From Marinomonas fungiae (GTDB lineage: Bacteria; Pseudomonadota; Gammaproteobacteria; Pseudomonadales; Marinomonadaceae), in contig NZ_LIQF01000003.1 in the NCBI RefSeq assembly GCF_001418205.1, positions 124,001-188,000 on the forward strand: a stretch of 64,000 nucleotides of DNA. Reading direction: 5' to 3'. Below are positions 27,361 through 37,245 of the stretch, one piece after another. Numbering within the stretch: the stretch's first letter is position 1; every line of letters starts with the position of its first letter. Position numbers and translations under genes: made by a program. The notes under the pieces were generated by a model, which made no database searches, had not been told where the DNA came from, and was given only the letters and a program-made list of their open reading frames with translations.

Positions 27361-27870
27361 TTACGGAGCCACGCTATGAATTGATGGGTATACCTCAATC
27401 TCGATAACGTCTTGATAATACCCTGCGAAAAGCAGGTTTTTTTCGAGTGTTACACTAAGAACTCCTTGTTGAGAAAAAGGTATAACACCAGAACTGTCCT
27501 CAATGATTGTCGGAATAAGTAATTGGCTACTGTTTCGACTTACATCGAGCTGAAGGGAGTCTATTTGTAATGTTAGATTGTATTTTTCAATTAAATTAAT
27601 ACCTTGTTGTTGGTGCTTTAGACCGCCATGCTTAGAATTAATGCTTATGCCTAGGGGACGGTTGCAATATAAATCAAAAGGAATTGTTTGGACGTTTTGT
27701 TCTTCAAACTTCATTACGTTTCCAGATGGGAAAATTATTTCGCAACGATCTTTAATATGACCGATAATGTCCATTGTTAAGGTGTTGGCGCCGACATTGG
27801 ATGTAAATAATAATCCTATAGATATTATTGTAATTGTTCGTCTGTAGAAGTTTATAAAATTCCTTAACAT
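27361..27870 (-). CDS. Pilin-like minor subunit
   Basis: First gene of the operon. The 169-residue product has a signal peptide ending near VGAN, a Cys pair (DRCEIIF, LYCNRP) and a C-terminal strand pattern (LFAGYYQDVIEIEVYP) like the major pilin. It is longer in strands and less Gly-rich, suggesting a minor or initiating subunit. It is separated from the major pilin gene by 80 bases. Confidence 0.75.
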   Translation of the reverse strand: MLRNFINFYRRTITIISIGLLFTSNVGANTLTMDIIGHIKDRCEIIFPSGNVMKFEEQNVQTIPFDLYCNRPLGISINSKHGGLKHQQQGINLIEKYNLTLQIDSLQLDVSRNSSQLLIPTIIEDSSGVIPFSQQGVLSVTLEKNLLFAGYYQDVIEIEVYPSIHSVAP

Positions 27871-28556
27871 TTATGTAACCTCAATTTTTCGGTGTGTCTA
27901 TTTGCTTAATTAAATATAACCGTGCAAAAAATATGAGGGTATGAAAAAAAGTTTATAGTGACTTTAATGTATTAGGTATGGTGCTAAATTGATTCTTGGA
28001 ACTGATGCTTGAATACAGTATTTTATTTTTAACTTATTGTTTTTATTGAGGGATTTTTGACTATTTTATGCTTTTTCTTGGTGAAAAATTAGCGGAGGCG
28101 CGACTTTTTAGTCTAGCGAGATGGCTTCTTGGCTAAATCCTATGCTCCCTGCCCCAATGTGAGCAGGCCAAAATTCTTACACTCCGCACTTAGCAGCAAA
28201 AGTTATAAGCATTTCTTCATTGAGTGAAGTAATAAAAGTGATTGATAAAACAAGTGTTAAATCAATTACAGCTAAATTTCCCATAGCTACAATGTGTACA
28301 TTTCTTGACTAGTAAGAGTTTAACTCTATCTTTCAATATTGGCAGCACTGCTTCTTCGAGCCTGGGGGACTTAAACCAGCGGAGACTCCTTGGACTTGGA
28401 TGTGGAAAGGTAATTTTGCCATGTTCCAGCCAATAATCTTATTTTTGAAATTGTTCAGTAACACTGCTGTTAATTCCTGTCAGCTGAACAAGTTGGATTG
28501 CGTTACAGCTTTTAGGGGCAGCGGAGTCATGTGGCTTACTTTATATTTGTCAAAAA
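27871..28556. other. Promoter region of the fimbrial operon and spacer
   Basis: A 686-base stretch without a convincing gene. The promoter and regulator sites of the fimbrial operon must lie near 27871-28050, which is very AT-rich (runs such as TTATTTTTAACTTATTG). No clear -10/-35 or operator was identified. The right part is not protein-coding either and ends at the stop of the cyclase gene. Confidence 0.5.
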
Positions 28557-30248
28557 TCATGTCTGGATTTGATTTCGCCCAAGCTGTTTAGCGCGATACA
28601 TTTTACGATCAATCTCTACCAAGATGCTTTCTAAAGAGTGATTGTTGGTAAATTCAGACAGGCCGAGGCTAACAGTAACGTTAATCTGCATAGGGAAATT
28701 ATTTGAATGGATTGCTGAAAATACCTTTTCTGCAATGCTTAATGCCATGTTTTGATCAGTATTTGGGCATACTATGACGAATTCTTCGCCACCCCATCGC
28801 CCTAGTGTGTCGGTATCTCGAATGGTCGCCTTGACGACTTGAGCAAGCCTTCTTAGGACCTGGTCCCCAACTTCATGCCCAAATGTATCGTTCACACGCT
28901 TGAAGTGGTCTATATCAAACATTAGAACGCTAAAAGGGCGATGGCCAAGCTGATAATTACTAACTTCGGTATGAAGCACTTCCATCATTTTGCGACGGTT
29001 GGCAATCGACGTTAGCTGATCCGTATGCGAAATGGTACTGAGTAGAGTATTTTTGTCTTTTAGCTCAATATTCTTCTTAATCAATGCCTTTTCAGTGAGT
29101 TTCTCAATGGCTTCCGAGATTTTGCCTATTTCGTTATTGGGAAACTCATATTTATCTAACTCATCTTTGCCTTCAGTAATCTCCTGTACCCTTTGCTGTA
29201 GACGCTTCAATGGTAAGATCAAATACCGACTTAAAACATAACTCATGAACCAGGTCGTGAAAAGAGATCCTAGTACTATCACCAATAACGTAGAGGCGAT
29301 GGTTTTTACAATGGGTTGTCGAATGTCTGATAAATTAACTTCAGTGACAACAATCCATCCTAATTCATCGATACGATTGAAGTGAGCCAGTTTGTTATGT
29401 TCCCCGTTATTATAGGAAAGACTCCCTGAGGTGTTCATTTCCTTTGGAATGTGAGAAATGATTTCTTGATGAAGCGTATCGGGCAGCGTTTCATCAGGAT
29501 GAATAAGTATCTTACCCTCAGTATCCATTACAAAGTTGTATATAGTGGGGTATTTCTCGTCTTTAACCGCCAGTGCTCGAACAATCGCATCCATTCCTGC
29601 ATCGATGGAAATAACTCCGATAATCTTTTTTTCTGCATTTAAGAGCGTCTTTCCAAAGGATACAAGCCACTTTTTAGAATTGATATCTTGATAAGGGACT
29701 CCATCAGATATTAGAGGGTGGGATTTTATTGCTGCCTGATACCAAGGGCGAATGACAGCGTTAAAGTCCGAAGGAGGCGTGTAATTATTGATCAACAAAG
29801 AGCCATCTTCATACCCTGAAAAAATGTAATGTATATTGGGTATTGTGTTTTGCAGAACTTCAAACAGCTTTAGAATTTTTTCTTGAGTTTCTTGTTCACG
29901 ATAGTGACTATGATCAGCGCCTGAAGCTGGGCTGCTAGTGTATTCAACGGCTTTACGCAAGGGGGCAACATAGCCTTCGATTAATGCTGTGACAGATCTA
30001 TTTTTGTTGCGCAGTACTGATTCAGCATTATCGATGCCCTGCGTATACAAGAGGGAGGCAATACAAACGCTGATAATAACAATGGTCACTAAAGCTAAAA
30101 TTGTTGTGATAGAAAAAATTTGGCGATGTAACTTTGATAGCTTTTTCATAGGAAGGGGTGAATTCGGCTGATTATCTGCTTCTGACGCTAAGATTTGTTT
30201 GAAAATCATTCTGATTGAAAATTGACCGATTCTATTCAAAGTACGCAT
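28557..30248 (-). CDS. Diguanylate cyclase with Cache sensor and HAMP
   Basis: The protein has a membrane helix near residues 45-70, a periplasmic double-Cache-type domain (RPWYQAAI, SDGVPYQD, GVISIDAGMD), a second helix, a HAMP linker and a GGDEF domain with RWGGEEFVIVCP. The RDTD before the motif forms the RxxD inhibitory site, so it should make c-di-GMP with product inhibition. The 563-residue length includes N-terminal residues whose start is unsure: an internal ATG at 30149 (MKKLSKLHRQ) is also possible and neither has a clear ribosome-binding site. It lies upstream of the fimbrial promoter region. Confidence 0.88.
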   Translation of the reverse strand: MRTLNRIGQFSIRMIFKQILASEADNQPNSPLPMKKLSKLHRQIFSITTILALVTIVIISVCIASLLYTQGIDNAESVLRNKNRSVTALIEGYVAPLRKAVEYTSSPASGADHSHYREQETQEKILKLFEVLQNTIPNIHYIFSGYEDGSLLINNYTPPSDFNAVIRPWYQAAIKSHPLISDGVPYQDINSKKWLVSFGKTLLNAEKKIIGVISIDAGMDAIVRALAVKDEKYPTIYNFVMDTEGKILIHPDETLPDTLHQEIISHIPKEMNTSGSLSYNNGEHNKLAHFNRIDELGWIVVTEVNLSDIRQPIVKTIASTLLVIVLGSLFTTWFMSYVLSRYLILPLKRLQQRVQEITEGKDELDKYEFPNNEIGKISEAIEKLTEKALIKKNIELKDKNTLLSTISHTDQLTSIANRRKMMEVLHTEVSNYQLGHRPFSVLMFDIDHFKRVNDTFGHEVGDQVLRRLAQVVKATIRDTDTLGRWGGEEFVIVCPNTDQNMALSIAEKVFSAIHSNNFPMQINVTVSLGLSEFTNNHSLESILVEIDRKMYRAKQLGRNQIQT

Positions 30249-30342
30249 GTGTTGTCTAGATATATTCTAAATAGGAGGAGCATTGATAATGCCAAACGGC
30301 AAATACGGTTCAGTGTTCCAAATGCTCTCTAAGAGTAAAGCA

Positions 30343-30801
30343 CTATGTGTATTCATTGATCCTTTGAGTCTTCCTAGCAATTTGAATTTTCTCTAAAAAA
30401 GAATAAGCATCTTCTAATGTTTTTGTTGGCACTCTATTATTTTTATTAGAATCAATTCTGGCACTAAGTGATTCAAACATATTGAATGTTTTGTTCATTA
30501 TAGCTTCGCCTTCCGGCGTGCCAGTCATGTCGGTGAAACTGCCGTTGCTGTTGGCTTTTAGAAGCGGCGGAGGTAAGAATGCCGAGCTCAAATCTGCCTC
30601 GCCTGCTTTCATTAGGTCATTGGCAAGAGCCATTGATTCTTTGTGGCTCATATTTTTTGGGTCAAATGATGTGGCCAATTCACGAATAAATGATTGGTTA
30701 GGCTGTATCTTGCCGTTAGCAGTTGTATGTGACGGCCTATTATTGTCGCTTTTTTGTGTTGGGGTTACCGCAACAGTAGCGATTGCATATCCGATTTGCA
30801 T
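30343..30801 (-). CDS. Hypothetical protein, 152 aa
   Basis: Not recognised. The protein is mostly helical, with no signal peptide or membrane segment. The middle contains FDPKNMSHKESMALANDLM, reminiscent of short cytoplasmic proteins of marine bacteria. It is alone on its strand between the cyclase and a chemoreceptor gene. Confidence 0.55.
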   Translation of the reverse strand: MQIGYAIATVAVTPTQKSDNNRPSHTTANGKIQPNQSFIRELATSFDPKNMSHKESMALANDLMKAGEADLSSAFLPPPLLKANSNGSFTDMTGTPEGEAIMNKTFNMFESLSARIDSNKNNRVPTKTLEDAYSFLEKIQIARKTQRINEYT

Positions 30802-31309
30802 TTTTTGCCTCTATTGTCATTGATCATAAGCAACAGCAGCAATATGTGTGCCTAATACTACAAGGCCGAACTCGATCGGCTAAATAGACACCAGTCTAAA
30901 CTTTGTTAGCTATGTCAAATTGCGACACCCAAGTGAATAAGGCTAAATGGGAGTTATCATGCGGATGATGAGCGGACAATTTCTTTGATCCAATAGGTTA
31001 AGGCTGTACGTATACAATGCAACGCGCTCAAAAATGCTTGCGGCAGGTTGCACCTATGACATTTCTTGTACGGCAACTTGGTTTTTAAATTTTAGTAGAT
31101 CGTCAATCCATTGACCCTTCTCATATAAATAAATAATTAATTTATCAAATGCTTAGAAAAATTTAGTTGTTACATACAACTACAACCGTTCATTACCAAA
31201 CGTTACCAATTTGCATCGCAAATGTGGATTACTAATCGAAATAGAAGCTGTATATTAGTTTTAACTGTTAGAGTTCTCATTGAAAGATGTAGGCTATAGG
31301 GGAAAGAGC
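30802..31309. other. Gene-free stretch upstream of the chemoreceptor
   Basis: A 508-base stretch, AT-rich in its right half. It holds only short inverted repeats such as ATTTGCATCGCAAAT near 31211. No ORF, tRNA or terminator is supported. The chemoreceptor promoter probably lies at about 31200-31290. Confidence 0.45.
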
Positions 31310-32632
31310 ATGAAAAAGTATTACCGCCTCACATTAGTTTTGAACACTGTATCGATAGTCATCGCTTTACTATTTACCATAGAAAACACAAATCTGCTGA
31401 TCTTGGTTGTTGCGATGGTTGGACTGTTAGGTTGTCTGATAAAAATGGAGCGTTCGGCAAAAGAAAAATTCAACTTTTATGAGCAGGTTCTAGACACTAT
31501 TCCCAACCCGCTTTCTGTTACTGATATGGATATGAAATGGACGTTTGTCAATAAAGCGGCTACTGATCCACTGGGGGTTAAACGAGAAGATGTGCTTGGG
31601 CAGCATTGCTCAAATTGGGGCGCAAATATCTGTAAAACTGAAAATTGTGGTGTGAACTGTCTAAGAAAGGGCAAACCAGTTACTCAATTTAACCAATGGG
31701 GTAAAGATTTCCGAGTAGATACTTTTTACATCCATAGTTTGGATGGTAAAGAGATCGGTCATGTAGAATATGTACAGGAAATCTCAGAGAAAGTCGCGCT
31801 GAAATCTGTGTATAAAGATGTTGATGATATCAGTGAGAGCCTAACAACTGGAGCAAAAGAGCTTAATGATGCTAGCCATGCGCTGACCGTTGGATCAAAC
31901 CAGCAAGCAGTATCTATTACTCAAATCGGAAACTCGCTGAATGAGATTCTTAGTCAGGCTAATAACAATGCTGAGCGTGCATCCATGGCCAGAAACATAT
32001 CGTCTGAAGCTAAGCGAGCTGCGGCCACAGCATCTGACGAAATTAGAGAACTTGAGCAAGCAATGCAAGAAATTAACCGCTCAAGTGAAGCTATCAGTGA
32101 AATTATTAATGTGATTGATGACATCGCGTCACAAACCAATCTTTTGGCGCTTAATGCTTCCATTGAGGCAGCTCGAGCAGGTGAAATGGGACGAGGTTTC
32201 GCCGTCGTGGCGGATGAAGTGCGATCTCTTGCTGAACGCAGTACAAAAGCCGCTAGTGAATCAGCGCAGTATATTCAGTCTTCTGTAGAAAATGTCGAAA
32301 AGGGCAATGCTATTTCCCAAAAATGTGTCTTGGCATTGGGTGAAATCGTTAAACACGTGGAATCTATTTCAAATACAATTGAAGCAATTGATAACGCTTC
32401 GCAAGGTCAGGCGATGGGACTGAGTCAGGTAAACTAGGGGATGTCAGAAATTGATCAGGTGATTCACTCGACAGCAGCCTCTGCAGAAGAGACTTCTCTT
32501 TCTGCTAAAGAGTTAACTGAACTTTCACTGAAGCTTCAAGCTCAGCTTGAAGGTATCAGAAAAATCGACGGGTTAATCGATGATGCTAATAAGAATGGCG
32601 TGAATCTTATAGAAGTTAAGAATGTAGCATAG
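31310..32632 (+). pseudogene. Chemoreceptor (methyl-accepting protein) with an in-frame amber stop
   Basis: The N-terminus has two membrane helices (about residues 5-23 and 28-45), then a cytoplasmic-side PAS-like sensor with a Cys-rich loop ([15 protein letters not shown]), then the MCP signalling domain including the hairpin tip ([20 protein letters not shown] in variant form). The frame is stopped by TAG at 32435-32437, after GLSQVN, and continues in the same frame with GMSEIDQVI, ending at 32632. Family members read Gln at this spot, so CAG became TAG. The truncated form keeps the CheW/CheA tip but loses the return helix. ATG 31310 has GGGGAAAG upstream. Confidence 0.85.
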
Positions 32633-32733
32633 CATTTCTTAGAAGATTTCTATGGTTGAACCAAGTAGGAAGCGATCAGCGGAAAAAGTGAACGGAACAT
32701 ACTAGGTTTCAACTGGTTACTTACTAAGTTAAC

Positions 32734-32767
32734 AGCTCGATATATCACCTAATATATCGAGCTTTTT
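32734..32767 (+). terminator. Intrinsic terminator after the chemoreceptor
   Basis: AGCTCGATATAT (32734-32745) pairs with ATATATCGAGCT (32752-32763), followed by five T. This is a textbook rho-independent terminator. Confidence 0.9.
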
Positions 32768-32934
32768 AGTGTCTTGGGGGAAGCTCCAAGTACTGAACTC
32801 TCATGTAAGGCCATCCTACCTATAACCAAATCCATACAAATTCCACGGTGACAGACACTTTTTGTTTCAATTAAGTGATCGTGCATCTGCTAGGTTATCA
32901 TTATGATATAAAGATAATCATATAGGTTGTCGGC

Positions 32935-34011
32935 ATGCACAAACATTGTTTCAATAAAATTTTAGAGTGGTTGCTTGGCAATAAAGATAACCCTTTTGAA
33001 TACACTCATCATGCCGTATTACTGGTTGCGGTGGTGCTATACGCTTACGCAGCTTTCCTAAACTACTACTTAGACGTAGCCAACATTTACAACATATACC
33101 TTCAGGCTGCTATCTCATTGTTAGTCTTGATAATTTGGTACTTATCTCGCTGGAAAAACCAATTTCGAATGATGAGATTTGTTTTCATCTCAGTTATTTT
33201 GTTGGTATCTATGCCTGCAAATTGGATTGGCAACGGTGGGTCTGATGGCCCTACTTATATCATGATCTTCGGTTCGCTAATCTATCTCTCTGTTTCTTTC
33301 AAGGATTTAGGTGTCTACCGTCGTATCGGGCAATGCTACTGTATCCTAATTCCTATCCCGTTAATTTTTATTGAGCAGCATTATCCTGAGCTTATTTTTC
33401 GATATGGCACTGAAACACAAAAACAAATCGACCTGATGATAACATTTATCATCATTGGCCTCTTTTTAATATTTATGATGGAGAGTCTAGCGACTCGATT
33501 CAGGTTAGAAAAAGCTAAGGCGGAGCAGCTGTCAGAGCAGCTACGGGCTTTGTCAGAAGAGGACTCATTAACTGGATTGTATAATCGTAGGATTCTTGAT
33601 AAAGAATATTCGTCATGGAAAAATCAAGGGCGGGTTTTTAGCTTAGCTTTGTTGGATTTAGATCACTTTAAAAAACTAAATGATCAATGGGGGCATAGCT
33701 ATGGTGATGAAGTTTTAGTCATTTTTTCGGCTCTTCTGAAAGATATAGCGATACAAAATGAGGGAGTAGCGATAAGGCTTGGTGGTGAAGAGTTTGTGCT
33801 TTTACTGCCGTTATCATCAGATATAACACATCAAAAGCTGATCCAATTAGCAAAAAGATTAAGTAACACCCCCCTCAAGCATGGCCCAGTATCCTTTAGT
33901 GCAGGAGTTGCTCAAGATATGGAAACAGAGGGGCAATATGACCTGTTAAAGCGTGCTGACAACTTGATGTACTTGGCTAAAGAAAATGGTAGAAACCTGA
34001 TTTGCAAGTAA
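32935..34011 (+). CDS. Membrane diguanylate cyclase
   Basis: Six membrane helices fill about residues 25-185 (AVLLVAVVLYAYAAF and following). They are followed by a GGDEF domain with SLTGLYNRR, DLDHFKKLNDQWGH and RLGGEEFVLLLP. The RxxD inhibitory site is missing, so the enzyme should be free of product inhibition. It is 358 residues, complete. The membrane region is of the unassigned 5-6 helix type and its signal is unknown. It stands alone. Confidence 0.9.
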   Translation: MHKHCFNKILEWLLGNKDNPFEYTHHAVLLVAVVLYAYAAFLNYYLDVANIYNIYLQAAISLLVLIIWYLSRWKNQFRMMRFVFISVILLVSMPANWIGNGGSDGPTYIMIFGSLIYLSVSFKDLGVYRRIGQCYCILIPIPLIFIEQHYPELIFRYGTETQKQIDLMITFIIIGLFLIFMMESLATRFRLEKAKAEQLSEQLRALSEEDSLTGLYNRRILDKEYSSWKNQGRVFSLALLDLDHFKKLNDQWGHSYGDEVLVIFSALLKDIAIQNEGVAIRLGGEEFVLLLPLSSDITHQKLIQLAKRLSNTPLKHGPVSFSAGVAQDMETEGQYDLLKRADNLMYLAKENGRNLICK

Positions 34012-34248
34012 AGGTCAAATAGTTTTCTAGCTACAGGCAACTCAACAGTACACTCGAACGCTCCGAACCTTGGCCTAAGGTGCGTGTTCAAATGCTAATC
34101 AGGCGCGTTGTTAACAGAGGTAGATGCTCTGTATCAAGAGCAGCTAAAAGGATCTCTAGCCACCATATTTGGTAATAAAAAATCTCTTTATGCGAAGTAT
34201 TGCTGAGTGAGCTGACAAGAGAGTCGTAAAACAGATTTAAGAGTCACT

Positions 34249-34947
34249 ATGAGTCGTTCAGAACGCTTGTTAACATTATTAGATTTATTACGGCAAAGCC
34301 GCCGACCTGTGACTGCACGACAGTTGGCACAACAGCTTGAAGTTAGTGTGCGCAGCATTTATCGCGACATCGCCACGCTTCAAGTGCAAGGTGCACAGAT
34401 AGAAGGGGAAGCAGGATTGGGCTACCAAATGGCATCTGGCTTTTGGTTGCCACCATTGAACTTTACTGCTGAAGAGCTAGAGGCGCTCGTTTTAGGGATG
34501 CGTTGGGTGACTCGACAGGCGGATCCTGCGTTAGCACAGAGTGCTTCGACTTGCTTAGGGAAAGTGCTGTCCGAATTGCCAGCCGATTTAGCGGATAGAG
34601 TCATTCATAATACATTATTGGTTGGTCCGATATCGCCGCTCGCGGATGATGCGGATGTGGCCCAGCTACGCTCAGCGATTCAAGCTGAATTCAAAGTCGA
34701 GTTCGCTTATCAAGATCAAGTAGGACAGGGTAGTCAACGTATTGTATGGCCCATGGCACTGGGATATTTCCAAACCGCTCTTATGTTGATTGCTTGGTGT
34801 GAAACGCGACAAGATTTCCGTCATTTTCGGGTGGATAGACTTCAAGGTTTGACGGTGAATCAGCAGGCTCGTTATCCAACCCCAAGACGTGTGTTGATGA
34901 GTCAATGGTTTGAGCAGCAACAGATACCTAAACCGCTTCCTATTTAA
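34249..34947 (+). CDS. YafY-type transcriptional regulator (HTH_11 + WYL)
   Basis: The N-terminal winged helix (RSERLLTLLDLLRQSRRPVT, ELEVSVRSIYRDI) is followed by a WYL domain with IVWPMALGYFQTALMLIAW and a C-terminal part. WYL proteins bind nucleotides or small ligands and regulate nearby genes. The 232-residue length fits the family. The next gene, a VOC protein at 35025, may be its target. The ATG follows a stretch with GAG. Confidence 0.9.
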   Translation: MSRSERLLTLLDLLRQSRRPVTARQLAQQLEVSVRSIYRDIATLQVQGAQIEGEAGLGYQMASGFWLPPLNFTAEELEALVLGMRWVTRQADPALAQSASTCLGKVLSELPADLADRVIHNTLLVGPISPLADDADVAQLRSAIQAEFKVEFAYQDQVGQGSQRIVWPMALGYFQTALMLIAWCETRQDFRHFRVDRLQGLTVNQQARYPTPRRVLMSQWFEQQQIPKPLPI

Positions 34948-35024
34948 GCCCAACGCTACTGACAAAAGCTGGCACTCAGCCGTTTTAAAATTTACTTCTT
35001 CTTAAAAACGAAAGGAGTAACGAC

Positions 35025-35390
35025 ATGATATTAAACGGCTTTGTGTTATACGTAGCGTCCCTCTCTCAAAGTATTAGCTTGTACAGTGAACTACTGCAGC
35101 AACCTCCTACAAGGCAATCAGATGACTTTGCCTTGTTTATGACGCCTGCGGGCCAAGCCTTGCGTTTGTGGCAGCAGGATCGAGTCATCCCTGCGACTGA
35201 GGCCTCTGCTGGTGGGGTAGAGATTGTTCTCAGTGTGGATAGCATCGCTGAGCTAGAAGCACAGTGGCTCCGTTGGCAGTCGCTTGGCCTAGAGCCCATT
35301 CAAACAATCGAAACACTGAGTTTTGGCGAGACGTTCACAATGATCGACTCCGACGGTCATCGAGTACGTTTGATGAGACTATCGGTGTGA
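35025..35390 (+). CDS. VOC family (glyoxalase-like) protein
   Basis: A 121-residue protein with the paired beta-alpha-beta VOC layout: NGFVLYVASLSQSISLYSE, ALRLWQQD, GGVEIVLSV and TFTMIDSDGHRVRL. Members include glyoxalases, dioxygenases and resistance proteins; the metal ligands are not clear here. AAAGGAG precedes the ATG. It probably forms a unit with the YafY-type regulator upstream. Confidence 0.85.
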   Translation: MILNGFVLYVASLSQSISLYSELLQQPPTRQSDDFALFMTPAGQALRLWQQDRVIPATEASAGGVEIVLSVDSIAELEAQWLRWQSLGLEPIQTIETLSFGETFTMIDSDGHRVRLMRLSV

Positions 35391-35433
35391 CTAGAGAAGT
35401 TTATATATCACTGAGTTAGACAATAGATAGTCG

Positions 35434-35461
35434 AAAAAGAAAGGGGTCAATGACCCCTTTC
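35434..35461 (-). terminator. Terminator between convergent genes
   Basis: GAAAGGGG and CCCCTTTC (35439-35461) pair around TCAATGA. Read on the minus strand the stem is followed by five T (35438-35434), so it most likely ends the nfeD transcript. Confidence 0.75.
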
Positions 35462-35472
35462 ATGAGGATGTT

Positions 35473-35934
35473 TTAAGCCGGATCTTTTGCTTTGATAAAC
35501 AACTCACCAACCTGTAGGTTGACGACTTCGACCAGCGTGTCTTTAGCGATGGGTTCGCTGGTGACTAAACGCCACTCAACGCCCATAAAGCGATAAATTA
35601 CTCTCATATCAGGGGTAACGTCTTCGGGTAAGACAAAACTATGTCCTATCAGATCACTTTTTACGACGCTATGTTCAGGTGTCTGTTGTGCCCGCTTCAT
35701 GATTGGCCACAAAACGGCCCCCGTTAGTAGTGTGAAGAGGGTGGTGCCAATCAAGGCCCATTGCCAAGTGGCTGGAATCCACTCCAAGTACATTGACAGT
35801 GAAGTCAGCAGTAATCCTAGCCCTACAAATAGCAGGACAAACGTGCTGATTCCCAGCACCAAAACTTCAATTGCGAGTAGTACTAGCCCCAGCACGGCAA
35901 GTACTTGAATGAGGTATGTGGCAATAAAGTTCAT
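35473..35934 (-). CDS. NfeD-like membrane protein
   Basis: The short NfeD form: two or three membrane helices (YLIQVLAVLGLVLLAIEVLV, FVLLFVGLGLLLTSL) and a small C-terminal OB-fold domain (VIYRFMGVEWRL). NfeD proteins partner with SPFH proteins in membrane quality control. The start codon overlaps the upstream SPFH stop in TAATG. The length of 153 residues is usual for the type lacking the protease domain. Confidence 0.9.
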   Translation of the reverse strand: MNFIATYLIQVLAVLGLVLLAIEVLVLGISTFVLLFVGLGLLLTSLSMYLEWIPATWQWALIGTTLFTLLTGAVLWPIMKRAQQTPEHSVVKSDLIGHSFVLPEDVTPDMRVIYRFMGVEWRLVTSEPIAKDTLVEVVNLQVGELFIKAKDPA

Positions 35935-36881
35935 TATGCACGCTTATTCAATTGACTAATGATAGAGGTGGCTTGAGCCACCAGTGAGCTGGCTTCGGTT
36001 GCGCTATCAGGCAAAATAATCATTGAGGATTCTTTGGCGATCGCCTGTTTCGCTTCGATGGCTCTGGTCGCGAGGTCGAGCTGAATAGCTTTTTGACCGC
36101 TTTCAGTATTAGCGGCTTCACCTACGGTGCGTATGGCTTCGGCTCGGGCTTCGGCCACGGCAATAATCGCCTTAGCTTCACCTTCAGCTCGAAGAACCTG
36201 CTCTGCCTTATCCGCTTCAGCGGATAGAACGACCGATTGTTTAGCGCCTTCAGCACGGTTGATTGCCGCTTGGCGATCGCCTTCAGACTCTAAAATTTGT
36301 GCACGTTTGACACGCTCAGCTTTCATTTGCGCTTCCATCGCTTCCATAACGGATTGCGGCGGAATGATGTCTTTGATTTCGTAACGCAACACCTGGATGC
36401 CCCAAGGGCCTGAAGCTTCATTGATTGCGGAAACGATGTTGGTGTTTAGGGCGTCGCGCTCTTCAAAGGTTTTATCCAATTCCATCTTGCCTAGCTCAGA
36501 ACGCATAGTGGTTTGTGATAATTGCGTCACAGCAAAGACGTAGTCATCGACACCGTAGGTGGCTTTGTATGGATCCAGTACACGAAAATACAGTACGCCG
36601 TCTACATGAAGTGAGATGTTGTCCTTAGTAATGGCACCTTGCTTAGGAACATCTACCGCTTGCTCTTTTAAAGAGCGATCGGCGCCGACTCGATCAATAA
36701 AAGGGATTAAGAAGTTTAAACCAGCTTCTTTAGTAGAGCGGTATTTACCAAAGCGTTCAATTAAGTAAGCTCGGTTCTGGGGTACAAAAATAATTGAAGA
36801 TTTAAGCAGGATGATAGCGAAGATCAACAGTGCAACGGGCACGGTAAAAATGTTATCAAAGAGTAGTTCGATCATGTCCAT
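35934..36881 (-). CDS. SPFH/stomatin family membrane protein (QmcA-like)
   Basis: One N-terminal membrane helix (VALLIFAIILLKSSIIFVP) followed by the SPFH domain (RAYLIERFGKYRS, DRVGADRSLKEQ, DGVLYFRVLDP) and an Ala-Glu rich coiled coil (about residues 200-290) that drives ring assembly. Such proteins form large membrane assemblies with FtsH or NfeD and influence protein degradation. 315 residues matches QmcA. GGAAAG lies eleven bases before the ATG. Its stop overlaps nfeD by one base. Confidence 0.93.
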   Translation of the reverse strand: MDMIELLFDNIFTVPVALLIFAIILLKSSIIFVPQNRAYLIERFGKYRSTKEAGLNFLIPFIDRVGADRSLKEQAVDVPKQGAITKDNISLHVDGVLYFRVLDPYKATYGVDDYVFAVTQLSQTTMRSELGKMELDKTFEERDALNTNIVSAINEASGPWGIQVLRYEIKDIIPPQSVMEAMEAQMKAERVKRAQILESEGDRQAAINRAEGAKQSVVLSAEADKAEQVLRAEGEAKAIIAVAEARAEAIRTVGEAANTESGQKAIQLDLATRAIEAKQAIAKESSMIILPDSATEASSLVAQATSIISQLNKRA

Positions 36882-37245
36882 GGTGTCAGGTCTTTCCTAG
36901 GTTAATAAACAAACAGCATGAGTGTACTGCGCTTATAACAGCAAAGATAGGCCAAAAAATGGTGTGCTTCATTATCATGTTCACAGGGAGGGATGAAGGT
37001 TATCGATGAATATCATCACGGAGTGACGAATGGTGGTTTGGCATGAGATAACTGAAATAAACATTGACTCGGTAAACTAATGTCTATATCTTAACCATCA
37101 GCAAGAAACACAGCGTCTTTTTACATCCTCCTTTGCGTAGCGTTATTCGTAGTTCTCCGTCCTGTAGTATTTAAAACTTTGTCTTTTTTCCACGCTATTC
37201 CGCCTATTTAAGGCACACTTATTTTTGATCTATAGGATAACTATT
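36882..37245. other. Divergent spacer and cold-shock leader region
   Basis: A 364-base stretch with no ORF. The left part must hold the promoter of the SPFH-nfeD pair. The right part probably contains the long 5' leader typical of cold-shock genes. Confidence 0.5.
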
